A stretch of DNA of 64,000 bases. Origin: an uncultured Clostridia bacterium (GTDB taxonomy: Bacteria > Bacillota > Clostridia > Christensenellales > Aristaeellaceae). Both the position numbers and the translations under genes were made by a program. Numbering within the stretch: position 1 is the first letter of the stretch; each line of letters begins with the position of its first letter. Shown piece after piece: positions 51,043-59,304 of the stretch. The notes under the pieces are model-generated. The model saw nothing but the letters and a program-made list of their open reading frames with translations. It made no database searches and had not been told where the DNA came from. The stretch covers positions 209,669 to 273,668 of the forward strand of contig CALCQO010000002.1 of assembly GCA_937894675.1 (NCBI GenBank). The letters are read 5' to 3'.

Positions 51043-52071
51043 TTAACCCTCAACCAAAATCTCTTTCCCCGGGAAAGCTTTCTCCGCCTTCCTTTCCAGC
51101 GCCGCCCTGTCTCTTTTGTTCAGGGGCTTGAACATGGTAAAGGTGACCGCCTTCTTTTCCTGCTTCCACCTGCCGGCCACCTGGCCGTGCACCAGCACGG
51201 GCGGGAACACCATGCCCGCCAGGTTGTAGATGCCCCGCAGGTACTGCCTGGGTAAAAACAGGCTCTCTTCCTTCCTGTAGCCCAGCATCAGCGGATCAAA
51301 GCCGCCGGGCAGCAGGATGGCGGGCACCCGGGGCAAATCTTCAGGCAAATCCCCCGCGTAGAAATACTGCCTGCCCTCCGCCTCCAGGCTGCGGAGGGGC
51401 AGGTGTTCCATCATGCCGCGGATATCCGCCTTGGTCCAGCGGAAGAAGTACACAGCGTCGTTCACCGTGACGGGGCCGTAGGCAGTAAAATACCTGCGCA
51501 GCATCTCCCGCTTCGCCTCCTTTTCCTTCATGGGGGTAAAGGCGGGCATCAGGCGGAAGTCCTTCTGGCTGCTGATGACATGGCTGACCATGCCCAGCCG
51601 CGACAGGGGGTAAAGCAGCCCGCCCCAGCCGTCAAACAGGCTCTTTTCCTCCTCCGCCGTCATGCCCTTTTCCCGGCACGCCGTTTTCAGCGCCGCCCGG
51701 CTCTGGGGGCCTTGCTGCAGCATATCCAGCATCACCCGGGCGAAGAATTGCTTGCGCTGGGCGGAGATATGGGGATCCGCGTCCAGGCTGTCCACCTGCC
51801 GCGCCTGGCGCACCCGGCCTTCGTGCAGGTACAGGGGCAGTTCCTCGGGCGCGAAAAAGTGCAGGGTGCCCCGGTGCGTCCAGGTTTTGATGAACTGCTC
51901 CTCCCAGCCCGAAGGCAGGGGGTGATCGCAGCGCACGGCCAGGGTGTACACGCTATGGTTATGCATCTGCGCCTGGATGCCGCACAGGCCGCGGCAAACG
52001 GTATGCATGCCGGCGGGGTTGGTGAGGTGCTGGCGGTGCAGGATGATTTGGCGGAGGGTCTGAGCGTCCAT
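51043..52071 (-). CDS. Winged-helix protein of the AlkZ/YcaQ (HTH_42) DNA glycosylase family
   Basis: 342 residues. The N-terminal LRQIILHRQHL and CGIQAQMHNHSVYTLAVRC match the family, including the IQAQ catalytic-site segment (QxQ motif type). AlkZ and YcaQ excise alkylated or cross-linked bases. Members of this family are diverse, and the substrate cannot be told from the sequence. Its extended -10 promoter is at 52104-52112. It is a single-gene unit between two terminators. Confidence 0.75.
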   Translation of the reverse strand: MDAQTLRQIILHRQHLTNPAGMHTVCRGLCGIQAQMHNHSVYTLAVRCDHPLPSGWEEQFIKTWTHRGTLHFFAPEELPLYLHEGRVRQARQVDSLDADPHISAQRKQFFARVMLDMLQQGPQSRAALKTACREKGMTAEEEKSLFDGWGGLLYPLSRLGMVSHVISSQKDFRLMPAFTPMKEKEAKREMLRRYFTAYGPVTVNDAVYFFRWTKADIRGMMEHLPLRSLEAEGRQYFYAGDLPEDLPRVPAILLPGGFDPLMLGYRKEESLFLPRQYLRGIYNLAGMVFPPVLVHGQVAGRWKQEKKAVTFTMFKPLNKRDRAALERKAEKAFPGKEILVEG

Positions 52072-52103
52072 AAAATGGGCTCCTTTGAGTTTTTTGTACG
52101 CTT

Positions 52104-52112
52104 AGTATAGCA
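52104..52112 (-). promoter_or_regulatory. Extended -10 promoter of the winged-helix gene
   Basis: On the minus strand, TGCTATACT, an extended -10 box. No good -35 box lies at the right distance. Confidence 0.55.
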
Positions 52113-52113
52113 T

Positions 52114-52152
52114 AAAGCGCCCCCGGCGGGATGAGCGCCGGGGGTGCTTTTT
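52114..52152. terminator. Strong hairpin upstream of the winged-helix gene
   Basis: 15-bp stem AAAGCGCCCCCGGCG / CGCCGGGGGTGCTTT (52114-52128, 52136-52150), with a five-T tail on the plus strand and a weaker tail on the minus. It lies just upstream of the -10 box and probably ends the sufB message. Confidence 0.7.
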
Positions 52153-52189
52153 CTGAGATTCTTGTTGTATTTTATTAGCAATATTGAAA

Positions 52190-52285
52190 AGCCGCAAAAG
52201 GCGCTTCGCTGTTTTGCTTACGGTTGAGCATGTGGGGCTTTGCCCCACACCCCACCAAAGGGGGTGACCCCCTTTGGAATCCGCA
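52190..52285 (-). repeat. Composite hairpin repeat HR7, A-B-F, minus orientation
   Basis: Reading on the minus strand after the sufB stop (28 bases): module A arms CCAAAGGGGG and CCCCCTTTGG with loop TCA (52277-52255), B as TGTGGGGC / GCCCCACA with loop AAA (52249-52231), F as GCAAAA to TTTTGC (52217-52194) around AGCGAAGCG. The bases 52153-52189 hold nothing recognised. Confidence 0.9.
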
Positions 52286-52305
52286 GCAGGCCACGCCTTG
52301 CGTGT

Positions 52306-53244
52306 TTACCTCAAGAAACCATCGATGATTTTGCGTTCCGCTTCCTCTTCCGTCAGGCCCAGGGTACGCAGTTTGGTAATCTGTTCTCCTGCAATTTTGC
52401 CAATCGCCGCCTCATGAATCAGGCTGGCATCGGGCGACAGCGCGTCCAGCGAGGGCTGGGCGATTACCACCGCGCCATCCGCCAGGATGGCGTCGCACTC
52501 GCTATGGCCCGTGCTCCTGGCCTGGCCGATGATCCGGCTATAGTACTCCTGCCGGGAGTTGCCCCTGGCCACTGAGCGGGACACGATATCCACCGCGGAA
52601 TCTTCCCCCTCCAGCACCACATGGAAGTCCGTCTTGGCAAACTCCTCGCCGTCGGTCATCAGCCTTTCCTGCACCAGCAGTTTAGCCCCGGCCTTCAGCA
52701 CCGCCTTGGTTTTCCGGTCCGTCCTGTCCACGCCGCCCAGCTGCACGGTATCCATGGTCAGGCTGGCGCCCTCCTCCAGATAGATATCGCTGATGGGGTC
52801 GATGCGTTTCTGGCCATTGCTGCCGCCGGTGCCGATATGCTTTTCATCATAGGACACCTTGGCGCCTTTGCCGATGAAAAACCGATGGATGCCGTTATGC
52901 GCTGCCTCGTGCCCATCGTCGGTATGCACGCCGCAGCCGGCGATAATATCCACCACGGCGTTCTCGCCGATATAGAAGTCGTTATACGTCAAATCGTTGA
53001 TGCTGCCATGGGTCACAATGGCGGGGATGAACACCTTCTCGCCCCTGGTGCCCGGCTTGACATGGATTTCCAGCCCCGGCAACCCCTCGCGGTGGGGGCG
53101 GATTTCTATGTTCTCGGTGCTGCGGCGCCCGGCGCACCCGCTATCCTCGCGGATATTGAAGGCGCCCTTGAACTCGCCGTCAAAGCCTGCCACTGTCTGC
53201 AGCAGGTCCTGGGTTATATCCTTCAGTTTCAGTAGCTCGCTCAT
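52306..53244 (-). CDS. sufB: Minimal SufB/SmsB iron-sulfur scaffold protein
   Basis: 312-residue protein of the SufB/SufD family, half the length of classic SufB (about 460). It has the beta-helix (NIREDSGCAGRRSTENIEI, then GASLTMDTVQLGG) and the C-terminal VIAQPSLDALSPDASLIHEAAIG segment, where SufB carries the assembly residues. With only one SufB-like and one SufC-like gene, this looks like the ancestral SmsCB minimal system, which needs no SufD, SufS or SufU nearby. It overlaps sufC by four bases. Confidence 0.88.
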   Translation of the reverse strand: MSELLKLKDITQDLLQTVAGFDGEFKGAFNIREDSGCAGRRSTENIEIRPHREGLPGLEIHVKPGTRGEKVFIPAIVTHGSINDLTYNDFYIGENAVVDIIAGCGVHTDDGHEAAHNGIHRFFIGKGAKVSYDEKHIGTGGSNGQKRIDPISDIYLEEGASLTMDTVQLGGVDRTDRKTKAVLKAGAKLLVQERLMTDGEEFAKTDFHVVLEGEDSAVDIVSRSVARGNSRQEYYSRIIGQARSTGHSECDAILADGAVVIAQPSLDALSPDASLIHEAAIGKIAGEQITKLRTLGLTEEEAERKIIDGFLR

Positions 53245-53963
53245 GCCGTTGCCAACCTTCCCACGGGGCAGTGTCCCGCAATCTCGCCCTCCAGCAGCCG
53301 CGGCAGCACGCTGTCCTTGGGCCCGTGCTCCCGGATTCTGCCATCGGCAATCACCACAATGTCATCGGCGATGTTCAGGATGCGCTCCTGATGGGAAATC
53401 ACCAGCAGCGACTGGTCGCCGTTCTTCAGCTTTTCAAACACGTCCACCAGGCCGTTAAAGCTCCAGATATCGATGCCGGCCTCCGGCTCGTCGAAGATGG
53501 ACAGCTTGGTGCCCCGGGCCAGCACGGTGGCAATCTCCACCCGCTTAATTTCGCCGCCCGACAGGCTGCCGTCCACATCCCGGTCGATATAGTCCACAGT
53601 GCATAGGCCCACCTTGCCCAGCAGGTCGCACAGTTCGTCCATGTTCAGCTCCCTGCCCGCGGCGATGTCCAGCATCATGCGCACGGTGATGCCCTTGAAG
53701 CGCACCGGCTGTTGGAAGCCGAAGCTGACCCCGGCATGGGCGCGCTGGGTGACGTTGTAATCGCTGATGTCCTCCCCGTCCAGCAGGATGCGGCCGGTCA
53801 CCGAGGGAATCAGCCCCGCGATGGCCTTGGCCAGGGATGTCTTGCCCCCGCCGTTGGGTCCGGTGACCACGGTTAGCTTGCCATCCTCCAGCTTGAGGTT
53901 GACATCGCGTAAAATATCACTGCGCTCGGGCAGCGACCATGAAATATTCTGTAATTCCAGCAT
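53241..53963 (-). CDS. sufC: SufC/SmsC ATPase
   Basis: 240-residue ABC ATPase that drives cluster assembly on SufB. Walker A is GPNGGGKTSLAKA, signature LSGGE, Walker B FDEPEAGID, and SHQ is the histidine switch. AAAGGAGG lies just upstream of the ATG. First gene of the pair, with an extended -10 promoter in front. Confidence 0.92.
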   Translation of the reverse strand: MLELQNISWSLPERSDILRDVNLKLEDGKLTVVTGPNGGGKTSLAKAIAGLIPSVTGRILLDGEDISDYNVTQRAHAGVSFGFQQPVRFKGITVRMMLDIAAGRELNMDELCDLLGKVGLCTVDYIDRDVDGSLSGGEIKRVEIATVLARGTKLSIFDEPEAGIDIWSFNGLVDVFEKLKNGDQSLLVISHQERILNIADDIVVIADGRIREHGPKDSVLPRLLEGEIAGHCPVGRLATA

Positions 53964-54000
53964 GGAACCCCTCCTTTGTTGCAGGCTGTTGCCTGTAGGT

Positions 54001-54009
54001 ATTGTACCA
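54001..54009 (-). promoter_or_regulatory. Extended -10 promoter of sufC-sufB
   Basis: On the minus strand, TGGTACAAT. The -35 region is poor. The leader is short, about 30 bases, with AAAGGAGGGG before the start. Confidence 0.55.
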
Positions 54010-54074
54010 CCTGCGCATCCAGTTTAACAGGCTGGGGACAGGAATTCTTTGACACGGCGCAATGATTGAATACC

Positions 54075-54257
54075 TAATTGCGGATTCCAAAGGGGGTCAC
54101 CCCCTTTGGTGGGTCTGGGCAAAGCCCAGCAGTCAAAGCGCAAGCAAAACAGCGAAGCGAATTTTGCGGTTAAATTGACTGTTAAATAAGGAACGATAAA
54201 ACGGGAAAGAGTTTTTTTTATAAAATCCCTTCCCCGAACCCCATCCCAAAAACTTTC
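54075..54257 (+). repeat. Composite hairpin repeat HR8, A-B-F-G
   Basis: Module A arms CCAAAGGGGG and CCCCCTTTGG (54087-54096, 54100-54109), loop TCA; B is TGGGC-AAA-GCCCA (54116-54128); F is GCAAAA to TTTTGC (54144-54167) around AGCGAAGCG; G is a degenerate stem (54202-54236) followed by CCCCATCCCAAAAACTTT. Its plus orientation faces away from the sufC promoter, so unlike the others it does not follow a known stop codon at the A end. C, D and E are missing. Confidence 0.88.
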
Positions 54258-54259
54258 AC

Positions 54260-54288
54260 AAAAAAGGGAGAGCAACTGCTCTCCCTTT
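54260..54288 (-). terminator. Terminator of the first Cys-repeat protein gene
   Basis: On the minus strand, perfect 11-bp stem AAAGGGAGAGC / GCTCTCCCTTT (54278-54288, 54263-54273), loop AGTT, with a six-T run (54260-54265 region). Confidence 0.85.
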
Positions 54289-54306
54289 AAAAAATGCTTT
54301 TGCGGA

Positions 54307-55683
54307 TTATTCCATCAAATTGGTGGTCATTTCCTGCAGGATGGTGGCATTGTTGGTGGCGCCATCCAGATAAATGCCGCTGTCGGGGAAGGCGCGGTTG
54401 GCGCTGTTCTCCGCGTTGTAGTTGACCACCAGGCGGGCTGCGATAACACCATAGGTCTGACCGTTCAGGGGCAGGGTGGTGCCAAAGGGCATGGCCCGGG
54501 TGGGATCGGACAAATCGGCGGCGGTGATGCTCTGGGCATCGGGGAACATGTAGAACACGGCCTGGGACACGATGGTCTGACTGTCGTTCATCTGGTAGCT
54601 GACGGACACGGTATCGTCCATCACAGACACCCGCATTTCGCCTACCAGGATGCCGTCATCGGTGACCAAAGCGAATACCTGCTCTTCAATCTTGGTGAAG
54701 TCCACAGGAATCAGGCGGTCGTTGAGGCCGAAGAGGGCAGAGTTGATGGCGGAGGCGCGGGGGCCAAAGGCGGTGACGGCGATGTTGTAGCGGCCGCCCT
54801 CGAACTTGATCTCACGGGACTTGATAACCTTACCGCAATATTTGCATGTCTGCACAGCGCGGCCGGGGCCGTTCATGGTGGCAGGCTCACGCATAAACCA
54901 CTCATAGGTCTTGCCATTCTTAGTGGTTTTGCGCACAACGTGCTTTGGTTTGTCAAGATTGGCAATCTCAAGGCGTCCACATTCAGTGCACTCGCGCACT
55001 TTGGTTTGACAAATTCTGGATTTTTCAACTTCGGTGTCTTTCGGATCACGCCACGCCGTAAATGTATGGCCCTGCGACTGGTTTTTGCCGTTATATTTGG
55101 CAACGGGCTCCGTTTCTGTATCATTACAACGGCTGCATTTACCGGTTCTTACACCATCTTCAGTACAGGTTGGCTGTGTCGTAACAGACCACATATAATT
55201 GTGCCCTAGCGCGGCCACATCTCTTGTCTCAGATTTAACAGGGCAGCCAGCGTTGCCACAACTTCTTACCTCTTTACCCGCAGTCGTACAATCAGCTGCT
55301 TCACCGGTCTTAGGAAGCCATGGCCCCCAATTGTGACCGGTGGGCATCACAATATCTGAGTCTTTCCCGCCACATACTGCATATCTGCTGCAAATACGCT
55401 CTTTTGTCCCTGATTCAGTACAATTTGAAGCTTTTGGAATGCTCCACTCACCCCAGTCGTGTCCCAGCGGGTCGGTATTCACGTACTTTTCTTCACTACA
55501 GCCACTTACGGTGCATCTGAATTTTTTAATTCCACCGTTGGTACATGTAGGTTCCTTATCCCATACCCCCTCATCCCATTGATGGTCGGTGTGAGGCTCT
55601 GCTGCCAGCGCAGCGCCCACAAATGTCCCCAGCATCACGACCATCAGCGCGAATACTGCCAGTCTTTGTAGTTTCCTGTTCAT
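54307..55683 (-). CDS. Secreted Cys-x2-Cys repeat protein 1
   Basis: 458 residues with a signal peptide (MNRKLQRLAVFALMVVMLGTFVGAALA). Residues about 30-290 hold about five repeats of 35-45 residues of the type GH-x-W-x2-W...CT-x2-G...C-x2-C, possibly zinc-binding, as in many gut Bacillota surface proteins. The C-terminal ~150 residues (FGPRASAINSALFGLND onward) are an unnamed domain shared with the next gene (LIPVDF, NRAFPDSGIYLDGAT). The DNA of the repeat part (about 54900-55600) is clearly AT-richer than the rest, unlike its neighbours. Strong promoter at 55774-55802. Confidence 0.72.
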   Translation of the reverse strand: MNRKLQRLAVFALMVVMLGTFVGAALAAEPHTDHQWDEGVWDKEPTCTNGGIKKFRCTVSGCSEEKYVNTDPLGHDWGEWSIPKASNCTESGTKERICSRYAVCGGKDSDIVMPTGHNWGPWLPKTGEAADCTTAGKEVRSCGNAGCPVKSETRDVAALGHNYMWSVTTQPTCTEDGVRTGKCSRCNDTETEPVAKYNGKNQSQGHTFTAWRDPKDTEVEKSRICQTKVRECTECGRLEIANLDKPKHVVRKTTKNGKTYEWFMREPATMNGPGRAVQTCKYCGKVIKSREIKFEGGRYNIAVTAFGPRASAINSALFGLNDRLIPVDFTKIEEQVFALVTDDGILVGEMRVSVMDDTVSVSYQMNDSQTIVSQAVFYMFPDAQSITAADLSDPTRAMPFGTTLPLNGQTYGVIAARLVVNYNAENSANRAFPDSGIYLDGATNNATILQEMTTNLME

Positions 55684-55717
55684 CCTTCAGGACTCCTTTC
55701 ATATTGCAGAGATTGTT

Positions 55718-55745
55718 CATCCGTGCGGCGGAGCCGCTGAGGATG
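55718..55745 (-). promoter_or_regulatory. Leader hairpin of Cys-repeat protein 1
   Basis: On the minus strand, CATCC / GGATG outer arms and GCGGC / GCCGC inner arms with a three-base loop, between the promoter and the start codon in an 85-base leader. It may stabilise the message. Confidence 0.55.
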
Positions 55746-55773
55746 GAGAAACAATGGTTGTTCCGTACGGTAT

Positions 55774-55802
55774 AGTATAAGTCGGGAAGTTAAATGTGTC
55801 AA
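55774..55802 (-). promoter_or_regulatory. Strong sigma-A promoter of Cys-repeat protein 1
   Basis: On the minus strand, TTGACA (55797-55802), 17-base spacer, TATACT (55774-55779). It starts inside the gap after the second protein's stop, so each tandem copy can be transcribed separately. Confidence 0.9.
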
Positions 55803-55836
55803 TCAGTATACGAAACTTTTTACATTTCTGTAACAA

Positions 55837-57657
55837 TCATCCGTTGCCGTTGCCCGTGGGCGCGGGGGTGTAGGTGATGTATTCCTCCTGGGGCACCACC
55901 TGCTCGGGGGATTGCTGCACGGGTTGCTGATACACATCCTGCGACGGCTGCTGGTACACTTCCTGGGCGGGCTGCAGGTTCGGCGCGGCTTCCTGGACAG
56001 CGGGGGGCTGGATGGCCGCGGGGGCGGGCTCTGAGAGCTGCAGCACCATCTGGCGCAGCACCTCGCTGTTGAGGGTGGAGCCGTCCACATACATGCCGTC
56101 CTCGGGGAAGGGGCGGTTGCCAGCGTTCTTCTGGTCGTAGTTGACCGTCATGCGCACCATCAGGATGCCCTTGTCCCCGGTGAAGGGCACGGCGGACTCC
56201 ATGGGGTAGCCCTTGTAGGCGTAGGTAAGGTGCTCGGCGCTGACCTCCAGCAGGGAAGCAAGCAGCAGGAAGGACGCGTTGCTGACCACAGTGCGCGGAT
56301 CGTTCATCCGATAGTCCACGGTGACCACATGGTCGGTCAGGCGCACGTTCAGATCGCCCACATAGTAGTTATCCACCGTGATGATGGGCAGAGTGAGGGG
56401 CTGGCCGGAGGCAAAATCCAGCGGAATCAGCCGGTCGGTGGAGCCCACCAGTTGGGTATTGAACTGATAAGCAAAGGGCCCAAAGCCCGTGGCGGGCATG
56501 CCGTAGCGGTAGCTGTCGGGAGCGTATTCCTGGCTGTTGACCACCTTGCCGCACACGGCGCAGTACTGCACCTTGCGCCCCGGTCTTTCCAGAGAGGGCT
56601 CGGGGGATGCGTACCAGTTGGGGCGGGGCTGATGCTTAGCGCGGGAAGTTCTGCGCGTCTGCTCGGCGCCGCAGCGGGTGCAGGTGCGCTTCTCCTGGCC
56701 GTACTGGGTGCAGGTAGCCTCGATGGAGACCGACCAGGGGCCCCAGTTGTGCCCCAGGGCTTTGGTTTTCATCATCACTGTCTGGCCGCAGCGCTTGCAG
56801 GTGGCGGTATTCTCCCCCTGCTCCAGGCACTGGGCGGGCTTGGTTTCCTTCCAGGGACCAAAGTCGTGGCCCAGGGCTTTGACATAGCGCAGTTGGTAGG
56901 CGCCGCAGACCGTGCACTCCCGCTTTTCCTCGCCTATTTCGGTGCAGGTGGCGGCGGTGAGCACGCCCCAGGCGCTCCATTTATGGCCGGCGGCGTTGAT
57001 CATGCGGTATTGGGCTTCGCCGCAGATGGAGCAGGTGCGCTTCTCCATGCCCGTGTCGGTGCAGCTGGGCGCTTTCTCCACCACCCAGCCGCCCCAGGTA
57101 TGCCCGGTGGCGTTGATGGCCAGGGTGCGGGTGGTGCCGCACAGGGAGCAGGTGGAGGTCTGCACGCCGCCCACGGTGCAGCTGGGCGGTGTGGTTACCA
57201 CATAGCCGCTCCAGTTATGGGTCAATTGCGGGATGGCCTGGCGCTGGGGGGTGCCGCACACTGAGCAGGTATTGGTTCTTTGCCCCGGGGTAAAGCAGGT
57301 GGCTGGGGTGCTGTCCACCCAGCCGCCCCAGACATGGTCGGTATACCCAAGGCTGCGGTACTGCACGGTATTGCAGACGGAGCAGGTGCTCTTTTCCCTG
57401 CCTTCCCGCACGCAGGTGGGGGTAACATCCACCGACCAGCCGCCCCAGGTATGGGCAACCATGGGGGTGGTGACCCAGTTGCGGGTTTCACTGCAGATGG
57501 TGCAGCGCTCGTAGGTGCTGCCCGTCTTGGTGCAGGTGGCCGCGATGGTGACGGTTTCATACACATGGGTATGATCCCCCGCGTGGGCATCCCCAGCGGG
57601 CACAAGCAGGGCAACCATCAGCAGGAGACAAGCTAGGCGGGATAAATGTTTTCGCAT
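55837..57657 (-). CDS. Secreted Cys-x2-Cys repeat protein 2
   Basis: 606 residues, signal peptide near MRKHLSRLACLLLMVALLVP. About nine repeats of ~40 residues fill residues 30-370, each with TC or CT, G and a C-x2-C pair (CSVCG, CTRCG, CKRCG). The following domain has FGPFAYQFNTQLVGSTDRL and NRPFPEDGMYVDGST, homologous to the C terminus of protein 1. The final ~70 residues are rich in P, Q and Y (VYQQPSQDVYQQP). Repeat count differs between the two copies, so the pair arose by duplication and repeat expansion. AAAGGAGAAT is the ribosome site. Confidence 0.72.
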   Translation of the reverse strand: MRKHLSRLACLLLMVALLVPAGDAHAGDHTHVYETVTIAATCTKTGSTYERCTICSETRNWVTTPMVAHTWGGWSVDVTPTCVREGREKSTCSVCNTVQYRSLGYTDHVWGGWVDSTPATCFTPGQRTNTCSVCGTPQRQAIPQLTHNWSGYVVTTPPSCTVGGVQTSTCSLCGTTRTLAINATGHTWGGWVVEKAPSCTDTGMEKRTCSICGEAQYRMINAAGHKWSAWGVLTAATCTEIGEEKRECTVCGAYQLRYVKALGHDFGPWKETKPAQCLEQGENTATCKRCGQTVMMKTKALGHNWGPWSVSIEATCTQYGQEKRTCTRCGAEQTRRTSRAKHQPRPNWYASPEPSLERPGRKVQYCAVCGKVVNSQEYAPDSYRYGMPATGFGPFAYQFNTQLVGSTDRLIPLDFASGQPLTLPIITVDNYYVGDLNVRLTDHVVTVDYRMNDPRTVVSNASFLLLASLLEVSAEHLTYAYKGYPMESAVPFTGDKGILMVRMTVNYDQKNAGNRPFPEDGMYVDGSTLNSEVLRQMVLQLSEPAPAAIQPPAVQEAAPNLQPAQEVYQQPSQDVYQQPVQQSPEQVVPQEEYITYTPAPTGNGNG

Positions 57658-57720
57658 GGGATTCTCCTTTACAAAGGCTGGTACAAAAACGGATGCGCGC
57701 CGCGCTTGGCGGCCGATTGA

Positions 57721-58656
57721 TTACCCTTTCATGTTGGTGACGATTACCTTGGGCAGCATTTCCTCTACCGTTTCGCGCTCGGGGGGCTGGGTGCCCGCCA
57801 CCATGATTTTGGCGCTGGCGCTGGCGATGGCGTAGCGCAGGCGCTCCTCCGGCGGCATACCCTTTTCCTCGCCCAGCACCATGGCAGCGGTCATGGCGTC
57901 GCCCGCGCCGCTGCGGCCGATGACGGGCACCTTGATGCCCTGGCCGCGCAGGCAGAAATTTTCGCTGACGTACAGCGCGCCGTAGGCGCCCAGGGACAGC
58001 AGTACGCTGCCCACACCCTGGGCCACCAGCTGTTTGGCCTCCTGCATGCAGGCGATGTCATCCTCCGGGTCGCAGCCGCACAGCTCGGCCAGCTCGTACT
58101 TGTTGGGCTTGATCAGATGGGGCTTGGCGGCGACGCCCAGCTTAAAGGCCTCGCCGTCGCAATCCAGATACACCCGGGCGCCCGCTGCCTTGCACACCTC
58201 AATAATGTCGGCATAGATGCCCGGCTTGCAGCCTTCGGGCAAGGAGCCCGCCAGCACCACGGCGTCGCCCTTGCGCATGTGGCTTTCCAGGGCGTAGACC
58301 GCTTCCTCCACCACCATCTCGTGCACCGGGGCGCCCGGCTCGTTAATTTCGGTGTAGGTTTTCTTGGTGTTGTCGATGATTTTTAAATTGGTGCGGGTCT
58401 CGGTGTTCACTTCCACCAAATCATTCTGGATGCCCATTTCATCCAATTGGCCCCGGATAAACTGCCCCGTCGCCCCGCCCACGATGCTGATGGCGACGCT
58501 TTCGCCGCCCAATGCCTCGATGGTTTTGGACACAAGCAGGCCTTTGCCGCCCGCGTCGCGCCGGATGGACTTGACACGGTTGACCATGCCGGGATGAAAC
58601 TCCGCCAGCACCAGGGTTTTATCCAGCGCCGGGTTGAGCGTCACAGTAATGATCAT
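57721..58656 (-). CDS. PfkB-family kinase, 1-phosphofructokinase-like
   Basis: 311 residues. Ribokinase-fold features are TLNPALDKTL at the N terminus, DAGGKGLLVSK for the sugar, LAGSLPEGCKP, and the GRSGAGDAMTAAMVLG anion hole with the catalytic aspartate. The pattern fits 1-phosphofructokinase or tagatose-6-phosphate kinase (LacC). Given the mgl operon elsewhere in the window, a tagatose role is possible but unsupported. AGAGGGGGAAG lies before the start; 21 bases separate it from the small membrane protein upstream, so they may share a promoter. Confidence 0.85.
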   Translation of the reverse strand: MIITVTLNPALDKTLVLAEFHPGMVNRVKSIRRDAGGKGLLVSKTIEALGGESVAISIVGGATGQFIRGQLDEMGIQNDLVEVNTETRTNLKIIDNTKKTYTEINEPGAPVHEMVVEEAVYALESHMRKGDAVVLAGSLPEGCKPGIYADIIEVCKAAGARVYLDCDGEAFKLGVAAKPHLIKPNKYELAELCGCDPEDDIACMQEAKQLVAQGVGSVLLSLGAYGALYVSENFCLRGQGIKVPVIGRSGAGDAMTAAMVLGEEKGMPPEERLRYAIASASAKIMVAGTQPPERETVEEMLPKVIVTNMKG

Positions 58657-58677
58657 GGTTTCTTCCCCCTCTTTGGG

Positions 58678-58920
58678 TTATTTGAATTTACGGTACAAAT
58701 AGATAACCAGGCTGGCGCCCGCGACAGCCACCACCAGGGCGCCGATGCTGAAGCGGCTGGTGGAGATGCCCACCAGGCTCGCCAGAAAGCCGCCCACCAC
58801 GCTGCCGATAATGCCCAGCACGATATTGGTAACCAGACTGCCCGAACTGCCCATAAACCTGCCCGCCAGCCAGCCGGCCAACGCGCCAAAGAGCAGCCAG
58901 AGAATCAAGTTGATAATCAT
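58678..58920 (-). CDS. GlsB/YeaQ/YmgE-family small membrane protein
   Basis: 80-residue protein with three hydrophobic helices and the glycine-rich pattern of the Transgly_assoc family (GALAGWLAGRFMGSSGSL, IVLGIIGSVVGGFLASL). Members respond to envelope or acid stress in several bacteria; the exact role is not known. AAAGGAGGG is the ribosome site, and a consensus promoter lies 30 bases upstream. Confidence 0.9.
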   Translation of the reverse strand: MIINLILWLLFGALAGWLAGRFMGSSGSLVTNIVLGIIGSVVGGFLASLVGISTSRFSIGALVVAVAGASLVIYLYRKFK

Positions 58921-58948
58921 ATGAAGCCCTCCTTTATCAGGTGCCCCC

Positions 58949-58978
58949 AGTATATGCGATTTCCTGCAGCAATGTCAA
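58949..58978 (-). promoter_or_regulatory. Promoter of the YeaQ-like gene and pfkB-like gene
   Basis: On the minus strand, TTGACA (58973-58978), 18-base spacer, TATACT (58949-58954). Confidence 0.85.
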
Positions 58979-58999
58979 TTCTAATGATGTAAAACATGA

Positions 59000-59062
59000 G
59001 GGAAATCCATGTATATCTGATTCTTTACTTCTTTATACGGGAGAAAAGAAAGAGGATTTCCC
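59000..59062. repeat. Inverted repeat GGGAAATCC / GGATTTCCC
   Basis: Nine-base arms at 59000-59008 and 59054-59062 with a 45-base loop. They flank an AT-rich stretch. No function is evident. The rest of 59063-59175 holds ACGCGCAAGCCGCCAGC (near 59096), a short copy of the start of the element at 59176. Confidence 0.45.
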
Positions 59063-59175
59063 CAATCTAATGCGCAAAAAGCCCCCATCCCCCAACGCGC
59101 AAGCCGCCAGCAGACAGACTCACCCCTAATAACAGGCGGCCCCAACCCCCGTCTCGCCCCAAACGCGCACAAGCC

Positions 59176-59304
59176 GCCAGCGCGTTCAAAAACCCGCCAA
59201 GCGAGGAACGAAGCCGGCCGGGCGAGGGAGCTTACCAAAGCGTAAGTGACCGAGCCCGGACGGCGTCCGTGACGACGCATCGCGGGATTTTTCAACGCGC
59301 TGGC
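59176..59304 (-). mobile_element. MITE-like element with 22-bp terminal inverted repeats
   Basis: Ends GCCAGCGCGTTCAAAAACCCGC (written as two parts: GCCAGCGCGTT and CAAAAACCCGC, 59176-59197) and the reverse of GCCAGCGCGTT plus GAAAAATCCCGC (59282-59304) are inverted copies with one mismatch and one indel. The 129-bp body has hairpins CTTAC / GTAAG (59231-59246) and CGGAC / GTCCG (59257-59269) and no gene. The outer end touches the stop codon of the next gene. Its middle (GAGGAACGAAGCCGG, GGGCGAGGGAGC) resembles the linker of HR4. Confidence 0.7.

Noticed and set aside
57685..57713. Terminator between the PfkB-like gene and Cys-repeat protein 2
   Set aside because: Five-bp stem with the T run nine bases away, too weak to call.
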